This document shows, in pieces, positions 42,559 to 55,950 of a stretch of DNA of 64,000 nucleotides; the first letter of the stretch is position 1; the number at the start of each line of letters is the position of its first letter. Made by a program: the position numbers and the translations under genes. The stretch lies in contig NZ_CP022390.1 in assembly GCF_003076515.1 (NCBI RefSeq), positions 3,294,572-3,358,571 on the forward strand. Direction: 5' to 3'. The stretch comes from Alcaligenes aquatilis. Lineage in GTDB: Bacteria > Pseudomonadota > Gammaproteobacteria > Burkholderiales > Burkholderiaceae_B. The notes beneath the pieces were generated by a model that saw nothing but the letters and a program-made list of their open reading frames with translations, had not been told where the DNA came from and ran no database searches.

Positions 42559-44334
42559 TCAGGACTGGCGGCTCAGGACGCATTCGTCCAATGCAGGGCG
42601 TGCCAGTTGCAGTGTGAAGCAGTGTAGTTCATCGCGGCGGAAAGCGTGGACCTGAACGGTCTGGCCGGGCTCGTACGCGGCCAGAAGGCGTTCCAGGCTG
42701 GCGGTGTCGTTGACACGTAAGCCGTCAATGGCGACCAGGGTGTCACCGGCGGACAGGCCGGCTTGGTGCGCTGCACCATCGGTAAACACAGTGGCCAACT
42801 GGCATTGGCCCGCGCTTTGGCGCAAGCGGGCGTTCAGGCTGGGCAGCTTGGAGGAGGCTTGCCATTCCAGCTTCAGGCCGTGTTCGGCCAGCCAGGGTTT
42901 CAAGGGCAGGTCCTCGCAACCTTCAACATAGCGGGCAATGAAGTCTGTGGCGTCGTAGCCGGTGGCTTCCAGAATCAGGGCAGACATGGCATCTTCAGGA
43001 ATGCCTTGTGGCTTGCCTTGATAGAAGTCGCGGCCATAGCGTTCCCACATCAGCAGCATGACATCATCCAGGCCCTTGGCTTGCCGGGTATGGCTGCGGA
43101 TGCACAGGTCCAGGCCCAGTGCAATCAAGGCGCCCTTGCTGTAATAGCTGACCAGTGCGTTGGGGGAGTTCTCGTCCTGCTTGTAATAGCGTGTCCATGC
43201 ATCAAAAGAGCTTTGCGCGGCGGACTGTTTGAGGCGGCCAGGGCCACGCTCGACGGCGTTGATGTTTTTGGCCAGCAGCTTCAGGTAGTCTGGTTCGCTC
43301 AGCACGCCCGAACGCAGCAGCATCAAATCGTCGTAGTAAGAGGTGAAGCCCTCAAACACCCACAGCAATCGGGTGTGGTTTTCGCGGCTCAAGTCATAGG
43401 GCGAAAATGCGGCAGGCTTGATGCGCTTGACGTTCCAGGTGTGGAAGTATTCATGGCTGACCAAACCCAAAAAGGTTTGGTAGCCCGCGCTTTTTATCGA
43501 TTTGTCCTGGCCCTGGGTGGGGAGGTCACGGCGCGAAGCCATCAGGGCGGTCGAGGCGCGATGCTCCAGACCGCCGTAACCGTCATCGGTCACCATGGTC
43601 ATGAACACGTAGCGCGAGCTGCTGTCCAGAAAGGGCGCGCGACGGGTTTCAGGCTCAAAAAAACCGATTTGTTCGGTGCAGATTTTCTCTACATCGCGGG
43701 CGATACGAGGCAAATCCAGATTGGGAATGACGCCGGTAAAGACCAGCTCGTGTTCGGCGCCGTGCGCAAAGAAGCTGATGACCTGTGGGGTACCCATTTC
43801 AATGGGGTGGTCGATCAGCTCGTCGTAATTGCGGGCGCGATACAGGCCAAAACCATAACGTTCGGCCGCGCCGGGCATGCCAGTGGCCTCGGGCAAGCTG
43901 GTGTAAACCTGCCAATCTTCCATGTCCTGGTTGGGCACCAGCTCCAGTAGACATGGCTGTTCGGTCTGACCTTCAACGGCCAGCAGGGCGCTGGTGCCAT
44001 TAAAGAAAGCATGGGTCTGATCAATATGCGCGCCGCGCACGGACAGGTCCCAGGCGTAGACCTGATACTGCACGTTCAAGGGACCCTTGCAGGGCTCGCA
44101 CTGCCAACGGTGATTATCCAGCTTGTGGATGGAAACCGGTTTTTCGCCACAGAAGGCGGCTATGCTTTCGATCTGACGCGAGAAGTCGCGGATCAGGTAG
44201 CTGCCAGGAATCCAGGCCGGAAGGCTTAATACCTGGCCATTGGTTTGGGGAGAAGTGATCTGTATCTGGACAGTCAGGCGGTGGCCGGCGAGATCTGTCG
44301 GCTCGGCACGGTAAAGTACGGGTGTAGGTTCCAT
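42559..44334 (-). CDS. M61-family metallopeptidase with PDZ domain
   Basis: A 591-residue peptidase of the glycyl aminopeptidase (M61) family. The zinc site is [18 protein letters not shown] (HEYFH, near residue 292) with the glutamate in [11 protein letters not shown]. The N-terminal half is a beta-rich domain ([12 protein letters not shown]). The C-terminal 90 residues contain a PDZ fold ([21 protein letters not shown]). No export signal is visible, so it is probably cytoplasmic. M61 enzymes prefer N-terminal glycine or alanine peptides. It is divergent from the enoyl-CoA hydratase gene, 34 bases away. Confidence 0.9.
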   Translation of the reverse strand: MEPTPVLYRAEPTDLAGHRLTVQIQITSPQTNGQVLSLPAWIPGSYLIRDFSRQIESIAAFCGEKPVSIHKLDNHRWQCEPCKGPLNVQYQVYAWDLSVRGAHIDQTHAFFNGTSALLAVEGQTEQPCLLELVPNQDMEDWQVYTSLPEATGMPGAAERYGFGLYRARNYDELIDHPIEMGTPQVISFFAHGAEHELVFTGVIPNLDLPRIARDVEKICTEQIGFFEPETRRAPFLDSSSRYVFMTMVTDDGYGGLEHRASTALMASRRDLPTQGQDKSIKSAGYQTFLGLVSHEYFHTWNVKRIKPAAFSPYDLSRENHTRLLWVFEGFTSYYDDLMLLRSGVLSEPDYLKLLAKNINAVERGPGRLKQSAAQSSFDAWTRYYKQDENSPNALVSYYSKGALIALGLDLCIRSHTRQAKGLDDVMLLMWERYGRDFYQGKPQGIPEDAMSALILEATGYDATDFIARYVEGCEDLPLKPWLAEHGLKLEWQASSKLPSLNARLRQSAGQCQLATVFTDGAAHQAGLSAGDTLVAIDGLRVNDTASLERLLAAYEPGQTVQVHAFRRDELHCFTLQLARPALDECVLSRQS

Positions 44335-44368
44335 TCCCCTATTCTATTTAATTTTTCTGGGAGTCAGC

Positions 44369-45145
44369 ATGAACGAACCCTTAGTCAAAGCAGAGGTGCA
44401 TGGTCGTGTTGCTTTATTGACATTAAATCGGCCCAAGGCTTTGAATGCGCTCAATAACGAGCTGATCGCCGAGTTGTATGCCCTGTTAAAGAAATACGAT
44501 GCCGACAACGAAATCGGTTGTATCGTGCTGACCGGTAACGAAAAAGCGTTTGCGGCCGGTGCCGATATTGGTGCCATGAAAGACTGGAACTACCACGATG
44601 TCAGCTCCCAGGACTATCTAGGTGGCCAGTGGGAAGAACTGCGCCGTTTCCGCAAACCCATCATCGCTGCCGTTGCTGGCTATGCTTTGGGTGGTGGCTG
44701 CGAATTGGCCATGTTGTGCGACTTCATCATTGCGGCTGACTCTGCCCGTTTTGGTCAACCAGAAATCAAACTGGGCGTGATTCCCGGTTTCGGTGGTACG
44801 CAACGTCTGCCTCGGGCCGTGGGCAAGGCCAAAGCCATGGATTTGATTCTAACTGCACGCATGATGAATGCCGAAGAGGCTGAGCGTTCCGGTCTGGTCT
44901 CGCGCGTGGTGCCTGCCGACAAATTGTTGGAAGAAGCGCTTGATGCCGCAACGGTTATATCCAGCATGTCGCTGCCGTCGGTCTTGATGGCCAAAGAGTG
45001 CGTGAACCGCGCTTTTGAATCGTCTCTGGAAGAGGGCTTGCTGTTTGAACGCCGCAACTTCCACGGCTTGTTTGCCACTGACGATCAGAAAGAAGGGATG
45101 CGTGCTTTTGTCGAGAAGCGCAAGCCTGAGTTCAAGCATCGCTAA
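44369..45145 (+). CDS. Enoyl-CoA hydratase
   Basis: A 258-residue crotonase-fold enzyme. The oxyanion-hole stretches [11 protein letters not shown] and [19 protein letters not shown] are present, as are the two catalytic glutamates (GGGCE and PEIKLG segments) and the usual C-terminal [12 protein letters not shown] region. It hydrates trans-2-enoyl-CoA in fatty-acid beta-oxidation. Shine-Dalgarno GGGAG precedes the ATG. The gene stands alone, so the specific pathway cannot be stated. Confidence 0.93.
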   Translation: MNEPLVKAEVHGRVALLTLNRPKALNALNNELIAELYALLKKYDADNEIGCIVLTGNEKAFAAGADIGAMKDWNYHDVSSQDYLGGQWEELRRFRKPIIAAVAGYALGGGCELAMLCDFIIAADSARFGQPEIKLGVIPGFGGTQRLPRAVGKAKAMDLILTARMMNAEEAERSGLVSRVVPADKLLEEALDAATVISSMSLPSVLMAKECVNRAFESSLEEGLLFERRNFHGLFATDDQKEGMRAFVEKRKPEFKHR

Positions 45146-45246
45146 GTTTCCCAATCGCTGATAAATCAGGGGGTGTGTTGTAAAATTGCTGCGCTGCAAT
45201 GTTACAAAATAAGCGTACCCCTTGATGCCATTGGGATTGCGTATAT

Positions 45247-45280
45247 CAGCCTTGCATTAAGTATCAAACAAGCAAGGCTG
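45247..45280 (+). promoter_or_regulatory. Inverted repeat just upstream of the atp promoter
   Basis: CAGCCTTGC (45247-45255) and GCAAGGCTG (45272-45280) are perfect 9-bp arms separated by 16 bases. The dyad ends four bases before the -35 element of the atp promoter. It lacks a T-run, so an operator is more likely than a terminator for the enoyl-CoA hydratase gene. Confidence 0.45.
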
Positions 45281-45283
45281 AAT

Positions 45284-45313
45284 TTGCTTACAACAAAAAA
45301 AAGACGCTATACT
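45284..45313 (+). promoter_or_regulatory. Candidate sigma-70 promoter of the atp operon
   Basis: TTGCTT (45284-45289) and TATACT (45308-45313) are 18 bases apart, with an A-rich spacer. A start near 45320 would leave a leader of about 110 bases before atpI. Confidence 0.55.
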
Positions 45314-45428
45314 TTATGGGTTTGACGACACCGGCTTTTTAAAAGGGGCCGATAATATTGCGCGGATGGATTGGCCAAGGCCTTTGCAGTACATCCACCC
45401 ACACAACGTTATCTGATAGTTTCCTATT

Positions 45429-45914
45429 ATGAATCAGCCGTTTTATCAGCAAACAGGCACCACAGCCACGGTGCAGGCAGCAGGGGACAAAGCACCATTT
45501 CCCGAACCCGTCGTATTGACGCCCGAGCAACGTAGCCGCATGGCTCGCCGGGCAGGGCAAGGAATTGTGCGCACACTGTTTGCCCAGGCTTTTATGGGCC
45601 TGTTGGCCATTGGCCTGTCGGCATGGATTTCCGGCGCATATGCAGCAGCCTCGGCACTTATCGGTGCGGCTGCTTATTTTGTGCCTAACGCATTGTTTGC
45701 ATTGCGTCTTTTGCTAGGCTTGATGGGTGGTGGCAACGCCGGCGCCCTTTCCTTCTTTTGGGGGGAAGCATTCAAGCTTGGCTTTGCGGTATTGACACTG
45801 GCAGCGGCTGCCATGGCAAACACAGGCTGGTTGGTTTGGCCTGCCTTGCTCTTTGGCTTGCTATGTGTCTTGAAGGGATATGTGCTGCTGCTGTTTTTTC
45901 GCAAGCTGCCATAA
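45429..45914 (+). CDS. atpI: ATP synthase subunit I
   Basis: A 161-residue inner membrane protein with four helices after a polar N-terminal region of about 45 residues: LFAQAFMGLLAIGLSAWISG; ASALIGAAAYFVPNALFAL; FKLGFAVLTLAAAAM; LVWPALLFGLLCVLKGYVL. AtpI helps assemble the c-ring and is not part of the final enzyme. Its place as first gene of the atp cluster and its helix pattern identify it, since sequence is weakly conserved. Confidence 0.88.
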   Translation: MNQPFYQQTGTTATVQAAGDKAPFPEPVVLTPEQRSRMARRAGQGIVRTLFAQAFMGLLAIGLSAWISGAYAAASALIGAAAYFVPNALFALRLLLGLMGGGNAGALSFFWGEAFKLGFAVLTLAAAAMANTGWLVWPALLFGLLCVLKGYVLLLFFRKLP

Positions 45915-45969
45915 CGAATTTTGTTTCACGGGCTTGTCCCATAACATATACATCACAGGGTAAATACAG

Positions 45970-46851
45970 ATGGCTGCTGCTAGTGATATTTCGCCTCAGT
46001 CAGGGTACATCCAGCATCACTTAGTTCACTTGAATAACGTGGGTGAAAAACAGGATGTTCTGGCCAACTTCGGTGTCATTAACTACGACTCCATGTTCTG
46101 GTCCCTGCTGATGGGTCTGGTTGTGGTTTTCTTTCTGTGGCGTGCCGCTTCGGCCGCAACAGCCGGTGTACCAGGCCGCTTGCAGTCTTTCGTAGAAATG
46201 CTGGTCGATTGGGTTGAAGACCAGGCCAAATCCATTGTTCCCAATGCCGAGTCCCGGAAGTTTGTCTCGCCTCTGGCGCTGACCGTGTTCCTGTGGATCC
46301 TCATGATGAACGTGCTGGACTTGCTGCCGGTTGATGGCCTGGGTTGGATTTTCACTCAGACCGGTCTGGCCTCCGAACATGGCGACCCTCTGTACTACCA
46401 CCGTATTTTGCCAACCGCTGACTTGAACGTGCCAATGGGCATGTCCATGGGTGTGCTGCTGCTGATGTTCTACTACGGCATCAAGATCAAGCACCCAGGC
46501 GGTTTCGTCAAAGAGCTGTTTACTGCACCGTTCACCGCGACTGGCCTGATGGCTGTATTGCTCGCACCTTTCAACTTCTTGCTGAACTGCATCGAGTACG
46601 CGGCCAAGTCTGTGTCTTTGGGCATGCGGTTGTTCGGCAATATGTTTGCCGGTGAATTGGTTTTCATGTTGATCGCTCTGCTGGGTGGCGCATGGACAGG
46701 GTTTAATGGCGCCAGCCTGGGACTGGGTCTCGGTCACATTCTGGCCGGTTCTGTGTGGGCAATCTTCCACATTCTGATTGTGTTGCTCCAGGCGTTCATC
46801 TTCATGATGCTCACCCTTGTCTATATCGGACAAGCACACGAAGGCCATTAA
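45970..46851 (+). CDS. atpB: ATP synthase Fo subunit a
   Basis: A 293-residue membrane subunit forming the proton half-channels. The essential arginine is in [14 protein letters not shown]; the C-terminal helix ends [18 protein letters not shown]. The extra N-terminal segment ([16 protein letters not shown]) is typical of betaproteobacteria. It works against the c-ring encoded by atpE. Confidence 0.96.
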   Translation: MAAASDISPQSGYIQHHLVHLNNVGEKQDVLANFGVINYDSMFWSLLMGLVVVFFLWRAASAATAGVPGRLQSFVEMLVDWVEDQAKSIVPNAESRKFVSPLALTVFLWILMMNVLDLLPVDGLGWIFTQTGLASEHGDPLYYHRILPTADLNVPMGMSMGVLLLMFYYGIKIKHPGGFVKELFTAPFTATGLMAVLLAPFNFLLNCIEYAAKSVSLGMRLFGNMFAGELVFMLIALLGGAWTGFNGASLGLGLGHILAGSVWAIFHILIVLLQAFIFMMLTLVYIGQAHEGH

Positions 46852-46907
46852 TCCGATTCCGACTGGACAATGGTGTCTGGTTGGGGGGAGCAGGCTTAGC
46901 TTGCTAA

Positions 46908-47198
<291 letters not shown>

Positions 47199-47352
47199 AA
47201 AGGCGAGTCCGTTGCCGCTTTTGGCAGATGGACAGGCAGTCGTCGTTAGCGGTGTGTTGCTCGGTTTGATCATGCACCGCTTGTCGACTTGAACATACAT
47301 GTGTCAGGACGCATACCGTTTCCTACACACGTGGTATTGAAGGGATACGACC

Positions 47353-47823
47353 GTGAATTTAAACGCGACTCTCTTTTTTCAGATGATCGTGTTTTTCGTT
47401 TTGGCCTGGTTTACGATGAAATTCGTATGGCCGCCACTGACGAAAGCAATCGATGATCGTCGTCAGAAAATCGCTGATGGTTTGGCTGCTGCCGATAAAG
47501 GCAAGGCCGATCTGGCACAGGCCCAAGCGCGTATCAGCCTGATGGATGCTTCGGCTAAGTCCGAGAACCATCAACGCATTGTCGACGCTGAAAAACAAGC
47601 GACTGCTCTTTTGGAGCAAGCTCGTCGTGAAGCCGAAGCCGAGAAAGCCCGCATTATTGCGCAGGCCCAGCAAGACGCTAACCAAGAAGTGCAACGCGTA
47701 CGTGAAGGTTTGCGTAGCGAAGTGGCTGCCTTGGCTGTCAAGGGTGCCGAGCAAATTTTGCGACGCGAAGTTGACGCGAATGCGCACGCCCAGCTGCTCG
47801 AGCAGCTCAAGGCAGAACTTTAA
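47353..47823 (+). CDS. atpF: ATP synthase Fo subunit b
   Basis: A 156-residue stator subunit. An N-terminal membrane helix ([22 protein letters not shown]) is followed by a long charged coiled coil rich in Ala, Glu, Lys and Gln. Start codon is GTG at 47353. The gap of about 150 bases after atpE is larger than elsewhere in the operon. Confidence 0.95.
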   Translation: MNLNATLFFQMIVFFVLAWFTMKFVWPPLTKAIDDRRQKIADGLAAADKGKADLAQAQARISLMDASAKSENHQRIVDAEKQATALLEQARREAEAEKARIIAQAQQDANQEVQRVREGLRSEVAALAVKGAEQILRREVDANAHAQLLEQLKAEL

Positions 47824-47837
47824 CATCAAGGCAGGCC

Positions 47838-48377
47838 ATGGCTGAACTATCGACTATTGCCAGACCTTACGCCGAAGCCCTGTTCGCCGCCGTACGCGAC
47901 GACAGCCAGGGCCTCGAATCGTGGTCGGCCCTGTTGTCCGAAATGGCTCAGGTGGCCGGTCTCCACGATGTGCGCGAGGCACTGAACGATCCGCGCCTGA
48001 ATAACGGGCAGCGATTCGAACTCTTTACGGGCCTGGTTAAGTCACAGGTCACCGAAAAGGCTCGCAACTTTCTTCAATTGTTGGTGGATAACCAGCGCAT
48101 CTTGCTGCTGCCACAAATTGCAGAACAGTTTGATCTATTGAAACACCAACTCGAAGGCACGGCGCAGGCACAGATCATCAGTGCTTTCCCGATGGCTGAG
48201 GCTCAGGTTGCTGAGCTGACCGCTGGGCTGGAGAAAAAGTTTGGCCTGAAGCTAAAACCGACTGTGACCGTCGACACTGACCTTATCGGCGGTATTCGGG
48301 TGATTGTTGGTGACCAGGTGCTCGACACTTCCGTGCAGGCCCGGCTGGCCAGCATGCGCGATACGCTGACCGCATAG
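47838..48377 (+). CDS. atpH: ATP synthase F1 subunit delta
   Basis: A 179-residue subunit linking F1 to the b stalk. The N-terminal six-helix domain begins [15 protein letters not shown]; the C-terminal part contains [13 protein letters not shown] [19 protein letters not shown] and [10 protein letters not shown], family hallmarks. It lies 14 bases after atpF. Confidence 0.95.
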   Translation: MAELSTIARPYAEALFAAVRDDSQGLESWSALLSEMAQVAGLHDVREALNDPRLNNGQRFELFTGLVKSQVTEKARNFLQLLVDNQRILLLPQIAEQFDLLKHQLEGTAQAQIISAFPMAEAQVAELTAGLEKKFGLKLKPTVTVDTDLIGGIRVIVGDQVLDTSVQARLASMRDTLTA

Positions 48378-48412
48378 CGCGAGTCAGTAAACAGGATTTC
48401 AGGAGTCTGAAC

Positions 48413-49954
48413 ATGCAACTTAATCCGTCCGAGATCAGCGAACTGCTCAAGAGCCGCATCGAAGGCCTGGGCGCGTCGACTGACGTTCGTACACAAGGTA
48501 CGGTCGTATCCGTGACCGACGGTATTACGCGTATCCACGGTTTGTCCGATGTGATGCAGGGCGAAATGCTCGAATTTCCGAACAACACGTTCGGTCTGGC
48601 CCTTAACCTCGAGCGCGACTCTGTCGGCGCCGTGATTCTGGGTGAATACACCGGTGTTTCCGAAGGCGACGCAGTTAAAACAACTGGCCGCATTCTGGAA
48701 GTACCCGTTGGCCCCGAACTGCTGGGTCGTGTGGTTGATACTCTGGGTATGCCTATCGACGGCAAGGGCCCGATCAACGCCAAGATGACAGACGTCATCG
48801 AGAAAGTGGCTCCTGGCGTTATTGCCCGTGAGTCCGTCTCCCAGCCCATGCAGACCGGCACGAAAGCCGTGGACTCCATGGTGCCAATTGGCCGTGGTCA
48901 GCGCGAACTGATCATTGGTGACCGTCAGACCGGTAAAACTGCCGTGGCTGTGGACACCATCATTGCTCAAAAGGGCAATGGCGTTAAATGTATCTACGTT
49001 GCCGTGGGCCAAAAAGCCTCCACGATCAACAACGTGGTGCGCAAGCTCGAAGAGCACGGTGCTCTGGAGTACACGATTGTTGTGGCCGCCTCGGCTTCCG
49101 AGTCCGCCGCCATGCAATACCTGGCTCCTTACTCCGGTTGCACCATGGGTGAATACTTCCGTGATCGTGGCGAAGACGCCCTGATCATTTATGACGACTT
49201 GACCAAGCAAGCTTGGGCCTACCGTCAAGTATCCCTGTTGCTGCGTCGCCCACCAGGCCGTGAAGCCTACCCTGGCGACGTGTTCTACCTGCACTCCCGT
49301 CTGCTCGAGCGCGCTGCTCGTGTGAACGCCGAGTACGTAGAAAAATTCACTAACGGTGAAGTGAAGGGCAAGACCGGTTCGTTGACCGCACTGCCTATCA
49401 TTGAAACGCAAGCCGGTGACGTTTCCGCTTTCGTTCCAACCAACGTGATTTCGATTACTGACGGTCAGATCTTCCTGGAGTCCGACCTGTTCAACGCGGG
49501 TGTTCGTCCTGCTATTAACGCCGGTATTTCGGTGTCCCGCGTGGGTGGCGCTGCTCAGACCAAGGTCATCAAGAAGCTGTCCGGCGGTATTCGTACCGAC
49601 TTGGCTCAGTACCGTGAATTGGCCGCGTTTGCTCAGTTTGCTTCCGACCTGGATGACGCAACCCGTCGCCAGCTGGAGCGTGGTAAGCGCGTGGTCGAAC
49701 TGCTCAAGCAGCCCCAGTACCAGCCTTTGGCTGTGTGGGAACTGGCCGTGAGCCTGTACGCTGTGAACAACGGTTACTTCGACGATCTGGAAGTCGCTCA
49801 GGTTCTGCCTTTCGAAAAAGGCCTGAAAGATCACCTGCGCAGCAAGTTCGCTGCTCTGGTTGAGCGTATCGAAAGCAAGAAGGAACTGGGTAAAGAAGAC
49901 GAGGCTGAGTTGGTTGCAGCCATCCAGGACTTCAAAAAGCACGGCGCTTTCTAA
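48413..49954 (+). CDS. atpA: ATP synthase F1 subunit alpha
   Basis: A 513-residue nucleotide-binding but non-catalytic subunit with P-loop [13 protein letters not shown], the [20 protein letters not shown]-terminal barrel, and the conserved [16 protein letters not shown] [14 protein letters not shown] near 365. Length equals that of E. coli AtpA (513). Confidence 0.98.
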   Translation: MQLNPSEISELLKSRIEGLGASTDVRTQGTVVSVTDGITRIHGLSDVMQGEMLEFPNNTFGLALNLERDSVGAVILGEYTGVSEGDAVKTTGRILEVPVGPELLGRVVDTLGMPIDGKGPINAKMTDVIEKVAPGVIARESVSQPMQTGTKAVDSMVPIGRGQRELIIGDRQTGKTAVAVDTIIAQKGNGVKCIYVAVGQKASTINNVVRKLEEHGALEYTIVVAASASESAAMQYLAPYSGCTMGEYFRDRGEDALIIYDDLTKQAWAYRQVSLLLRRPPGREAYPGDVFYLHSRLLERAARVNAEYVEKFTNGEVKGKTGSLTALPIIETQAGDVSAFVPTNVISITDGQIFLESDLFNAGVRPAINAGISVSRVGGAAQTKVIKKLSGGIRTDLAQYRELAAFAQFASDLDDATRRQLERGKRVVELLKQPQYQPLAVWELAVSLYAVNNGYFDDLEVAQVLPFEKGLKDHLRSKFAALVERIESKKELGKEDEAELVAAIQDFKKHGAF

Positions 49955-50048
49955 TCATTGTTGGCAGGCGCCGGAAACCCCGGCGTCATGATTAGCGGGA
50001 GTCGACAGCCTAGTTGGGCTCCCGATAATGCCCTTACAGGAAAGTGTG

Positions 50049-52423
<2,375 letters not shown>

Positions 52424-52435
52424 TAAGGATTACTC

Positions 52436-52858
52436 ATGGCTAAGCTTCATGTTGACGTGGTCAGTGCCGAAGAATCGATCTTTTCCGGTGAGGCAAAGTT
52501 CGTGGCGCTGCCCGGCGAGGCTGGAGAGCTGGGTATTTTGCCCGGACACACTCCACTGATCTCGCGGATTCGTCCCGGCACGCTGAAGATCGTTATGGAC
52601 GATGGCAGCGAAGAGCATATCTTTGTCGCTGGCGGCATACTCGAGGTTCAGCCTGGGAAAGTCACTGTATTGTCGGATACCGCGATTCGCGCACACGACT
52701 TGGATGAAGCAAAGGCCCTGGAAGCCCGCAAACATGCGGAAGAGGCCCTGCGCAACACCAAGGACAAGGCCGACATCGCTGTTGTGGAAGCCGAGCTGGC
52801 CATGCTGGCCGCTCAAGCTGCTGCAGCACGACGCCTGCGTGACGTGCGCAAGCACTGA
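52436..52858 (+). CDS. atpC: ATP synthase F1 subunit epsilon
   Basis: A 140-residue subunit with an N-terminal beta sandwich ([34 protein letters not shown]) and a C-terminal two-helix region that can inhibit ATP hydrolysis. It is the last gene of the operon and is followed by a clear terminator. Confidence 0.96.
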   Translation: MAKLHVDVVSAEESIFSGEAKFVALPGEAGELGILPGHTPLISRIRPGTLKIVMDDGSEEHIFVAGGILEVQPGKVTVLSDTAIRAHDLDEAKALEARKHAEEALRNTKDKADIAVVEAELAMLAAQAAAARRLRDVRKH

Positions 52859-52879
52859 TCTCAAGTCGGTAGCATCCGC

Positions 52880-52909
52880 AAAAAAGCCACCCCTAAGGGT
52901 GGCTTTTTT
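52880..52909. terminator. Bidirectional rho-independent terminator after atpC
   Basis: GCCACCC (52886-52892) and GGGTGGC (52897-52903) form a 7-bp stem with a 4-base loop, flanked by A-run and T-run. It ends the atp operon on the plus strand and can end the convergent rmlCD transcript. Confidence 0.9.
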
Positions 52910-52957
52910 GTGTTTGGTGTAGACAGAAGGGTGGGGTTGAATATCTACTTTTTCTGA

Positions 52958-53004
52958 CTGTAACTGTAACTGTAACTGCAACTGCAACTGCAACTGCAAC
53001 TGCA
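52958..53004. repeat. Tandem repeat, CTGTAA x3 then CTGCAA x4
   Basis: A 6-bp unit occurs seven times plus a partial copy, with a single T/C change that splits the array into two blocks. It lies in the 290-base gap between convergent atpC and rmlD; the remainder of that gap holds the terminator and nothing else recognisable. Confidence 0.93.
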
Positions 53005-53148
53005 CCCGCCCGCCTCAGCGGCGACTATGTCAGAGATATGGGCGGGGATACCAAGTGGCAGTTGGTGTGCCTGATTTATTGGACCCAGCTATCGCAGCAC
53101 AGAATAAGCACACCATCAGCTTGGCCTGTTGCAGTCATGCGGCATGAT

Positions 53149-54075
53149 TCACCGCATCTGTTTCAGGGCAAGCAGGCTTTGCTTGATGCCGCGCCGCCAG
53201 TCTCTTTCGATAGCTTGTGCCCCTAGCAAAGCATCCAGCCTGCCTTGTTGCAGACTGGATTGCGCCGGCCGCTTGGCAGGTGTTGGGTACTGGTTAGTAG
53301 AGATAGCGGTCAACGTTGGTGTTTGTGCCAACAGATCAAGTTTGACTGCCTGGTCAAAGATTTCTTGGGCAAAGCCATACCAGCTTACAGAGGGTTGGCC
53401 AGCAAAATGGTAGACACCTGATGGGGACTGCTGCTTGCCGGTGCCCTGTTTGGACTCACACAGCCGTTCTGCCAGTTGAAGTAACACTTGAGCAATATGT
53501 GGCGCGTAGCTAGGGCCACCAATCTGGTCATCAACAATGCTCAGTTCAGTGCGTTCCCGCCCCAGGCGTAGCATGGTCTTCAGAAAGTTGTTTCCAAACT
53601 GGCTGAATACCCAACTGGTGCGCAAAATGATGGACGAGGGCAGGGCGGCCAGGACTGCCTGCTCGCCCGCCAACTTACTTTGTCCATAGACGCTGGCAGG
53701 GCAGGTAGGAGCATCTTCGGCATAGGGTTGGCTTGCCAGGCCGTCAAACACATAGTCAGTGGAGACATGAATAAGCGCTATGCCGCGTTCGGCGCAGGCA
53801 GCGGCCAGAAGGTCGGGAGCTATACCGTTGATCAGATGTGCTGTCTCTGGTTCGGACTCTGCCTTGTCGACAGCGGTGTAGGCAGCTGTGTTGATGACGA
53901 CATCAGGACGATGCTGTTTCAATGCCAAAGCAATGGAGCCAGCTTGAGTAATGTCCAGCTCAGCACGTCCAAGCAGGGCAAGCTCGACACTTGGATGGAT
54001 GTTCGCACTCAAGCAAGCCAAGGATTGGCCTAGTTGACCGTGAGCCCCGGTAATCAGGATGACAGGACCTGCCAT
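53149..54075 (-). CDS. rmlD: dTDP-4-dehydrorhamnose reductase
   Basis: A 308-residue short-chain dehydrogenase that makes dTDP-L-rhamnose from the RmlC product. NAD(P)H site GAHGQLGQSL, catalytic YGQSK (YxxxK) and IHVSTDYVFDG are visible. It follows rmlC by four bases on the minus strand. Length is typical (about 299 in E. coli). Confidence 0.95.
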   Translation of the reverse strand: MAGPVILITGAHGQLGQSLACLSANIHPSVELALLGRAELDITQAGSIALALKQHRPDVVINTAAYTAVDKAESEPETAHLINGIAPDLLAAACAERGIALIHVSTDYVFDGLASQPYAEDAPTCPASVYGQSKLAGEQAVLAALPSSIILRTSWVFSQFGNNFLKTMLRLGRERTELSIVDDQIGGPSYAPHIAQVLLQLAERLCESKQGTGKQQSPSGVYHFAGQPSVSWYGFAQEIFDQAVKLDLLAQTPTLTAISTNQYPTPAKRPAQSSLQQGRLDALLGAQAIERDWRRGIKQSLLALKQMR

Positions 54076-54079
54076 GGGC

Positions 54080-54628
54080 TCAGGCCTTGCCTTGTGCTAC
54101 GAGCTGGCTCAGCACAGGATAGTGTTTGTCCTTCTCGGACAATCGAGGGTTCTGAATAGGCCAGTCTATTGCTACCTCAGGGCAGTCCCAAGCCAGCCCG
54201 CTTTCATCCTGTGGGAAGTAAAAATCGGTGCATTTGTAGCTGAAGTCGGCAAAGTCCGATAGCACGCAAAAACCGTGGGCATAGCCTGGGGGGATCCACA
54301 GCTGCTTATGATTCGATTCGCTCAGCTCAACACCGACATACTGGCCAAAAGTGGATGAGTCTGGCTGTATATCTACGGCCACATCGTATACTGCTCCCCG
54401 ACTGACGCTAACCAGCTTGCCTTGAGGCCGGGTTCTCTGAAAATGCAGCCCCCGTAGCACTCCCTTTTCAGAACGTGAAAAGTTGTCTTGTACAAAGGAA
54501 AGGCTGATCCCCGCTTGCTCTTGATAACGTTGCTGATGGTAGGTTTCTTTGAAGAGCCCGCGTTCGTCACCAAAAACAGTGGGTTCAATGATCAGAACGC
54601 CCGCCAGGCGAGTGGGATAAATGGTCAT
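54080..54628 (-). CDS. rmlC: dTDP-4-dehydrorhamnose 3,5-epimerase
   Basis: A 182-residue cupin. The catalytic histidine region RGLHFQRTRPQGKLVSV and KQLWIPPGYAHGFCVLSDFADF match the family. It is read toward rmlD and away from the glycosyltransferase gene at 54824, across a 195-base gap that must hold promoters for both. Confidence 0.95.
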   Translation of the reverse strand: MTIYPTRLAGVLIIEPTVFGDERGLFKETYHQQRYQEQAGISLSFVQDNFSRSEKGVLRGLHFQRTRPQGKLVSVSRGAVYDVAVDIQPDSSTFGQYVGVELSESNHKQLWIPPGYAHGFCVLSDFADFSYKCTDFYFPQDESGLAWDCPEVAIDWPIQNPRLSEKDKHYPVLSQLVAQGKA

Positions 54629-54823
54629 GTTGATATGGGGTGAGGTGCTTGAGTGGCCGCGTCAATACAGAGCCGGGCGAAGGCGCGCTAAGCAAGTGTT
54701 TCTAAGGCCAGCATGGGATTGTAATTTGCTGGTGGCTGGTATGCGCTGCTGATGGAAATTGTATCTATTTAGGTTTTTTTTAGCTATCGTGGATGGCTTG
54801 GCAAAACACTGGACGACAGCAGG

Positions 54824-55936
54824 ATGGTTGTTTTTATTCGCTCGTACTTACGGCATGTGGATGGCAAACTGGCCAAGTACTTGAAGGTGCTAGATGAGGC
54901 CCAAATTCCTTATCACTTTGTGGGATGGGAGCGTGGTGCGGTTCCGGCACAAAAAAACAGCAACGATACCTATTATTCGCGCCCGGGGGCTTTAGGTGCC
55001 GGGTGGCGCAGTCTGATTGGTATCTTTTTCTGGAACCTGTTTGTATTGCGCTGGTTGCTCAAGAACAACCGTAACGTAGATCTGGTCCATGCGATTGATC
55101 TGGATACGGCTATGGCTGTAAAGGTATATGCCGCTTTATGTCGCAAGCCATGGATTTTTGATGTCTACGATAAGTACAGCTCGCTGCGTTATTTTCCTGG
55201 GGCTTTGGGCAGGTGGGTCGATAAGTTGGAGAACTACCTATTGAAGACTGCCAATGCAGGGATTTTGGCTGATCCCTGTCGGTTTGAGCAACATGGGCTT
55301 AGTCCGAGTTCGCTGCCTTCCGTCATGGTGCTGGAGAACGTGCCTCAAAAATCAGAGGTGCAGGAGTACGTTCCTGTGTCGGATCAACAGCCTGTCAAAA
55401 TTGCTTATTTTGGTGTGCTGGAGGCCAAAAATCGAGGTCTGGAAGATTTGCTGGCTGCCTGTGAACAATTGCCGGCCTGTGAGTTGCATGTGGCTGGCTA
55501 TGGCCCGTTGGCTGACTTGTTTACGCGGTCGGCCCAACAATACTCACATATCCATTACTACGGGGCTCAAAGCTCGGTGCAAGGGTTACAGATAATGCAG
55601 TCCTGTCAGATTGTGGTGGGGATGTATTACAAACGAGTGCCCAATCATTTATTTGCAGCACCCAATAAGTACTACGAGCATTTGATGTTAGGCCGGGCCA
55701 TGCTGACGACGGCGGGAATTCCAACGGCAGACAAAGTGCGTACTTATCAGACGGGGTGGGCTGTTGAGGAAGGTCAGCAGGCAATTGCGGCGTGGTTGCA
55801 AGGGTTGGATAGGCAGCAGATTCAGGCTGCGGCCGCACGTGCCCGCCAGGTATGGCAGGGCCAGTACGCCGATTATTTTGACCAACATTATGCTGGTCAG
55901 TATTTGCAAACGGTCCGAGCCTTGCGACGGGTTTAA
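54824..55936 (+). CDS. Glycosyltransferase, GT4-like
   Basis: A 370-residue retaining-type glycosyltransferase with GT-B fold. Stretches include VDLVHAIDLDTAMAV, PWIFDVYDKYSS, KIAYFGVLEAKNRGLEDLLAAC, LHVAGYGPLADLF and the acceptor/donor-site PNKYYEHLMLGRAMLTT, where the usual GT4 E-x7-E is replaced by KYYEHLMLG. No signal or membrane anchor. It lies on the plus strand between minus-strand rmlC and rmlA, convergent with rmlA, which splits the rml set. Probably adds one sugar of the repeat unit; donor unknown. Confidence 0.82.
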   Translation: MVVFIRSYLRHVDGKLAKYLKVLDEAQIPYHFVGWERGAVPAQKNSNDTYYSRPGALGAGWRSLIGIFFWNLFVLRWLLKNNRNVDLVHAIDLDTAMAVKVYAALCRKPWIFDVYDKYSSLRYFPGALGRWVDKLENYLLKTANAGILADPCRFEQHGLSPSSLPSVMVLENVPQKSEVQEYVPVSDQQPVKIAYFGVLEAKNRGLEDLLAACEQLPACELHVAGYGPLADLFTRSAQQYSHIHYYGAQSSVQGLQIMQSCQIVVGMYYKRVPNHLFAAPNKYYEHLMLGRAMLTTAGIPTADKVRTYQTGWAVEEGQQAIAAWLQGLDRQQIQAAAARARQVWQGQYADYFDQHYAGQYLQTVRALRRV

Positions 55937-55950
55937 TTACTATAGGCTTT

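Larger units (their letters stand above)
45146..45428. other. Intergenic region upstream of atpI
   Basis: This 283-base gap contains a 9-bp inverted repeat (45247-45280) followed at once by a strong-looking sigma-70 promoter (45284-45313) and a roughly 115-base leader before atpI. No gene is evident. Confidence 0.5.

Noticed and set aside
48203-49942. A 579-residue minus-strand frame opposite atpA
   Set aside because: Antisense shadow of one of the most conserved genes in the window.
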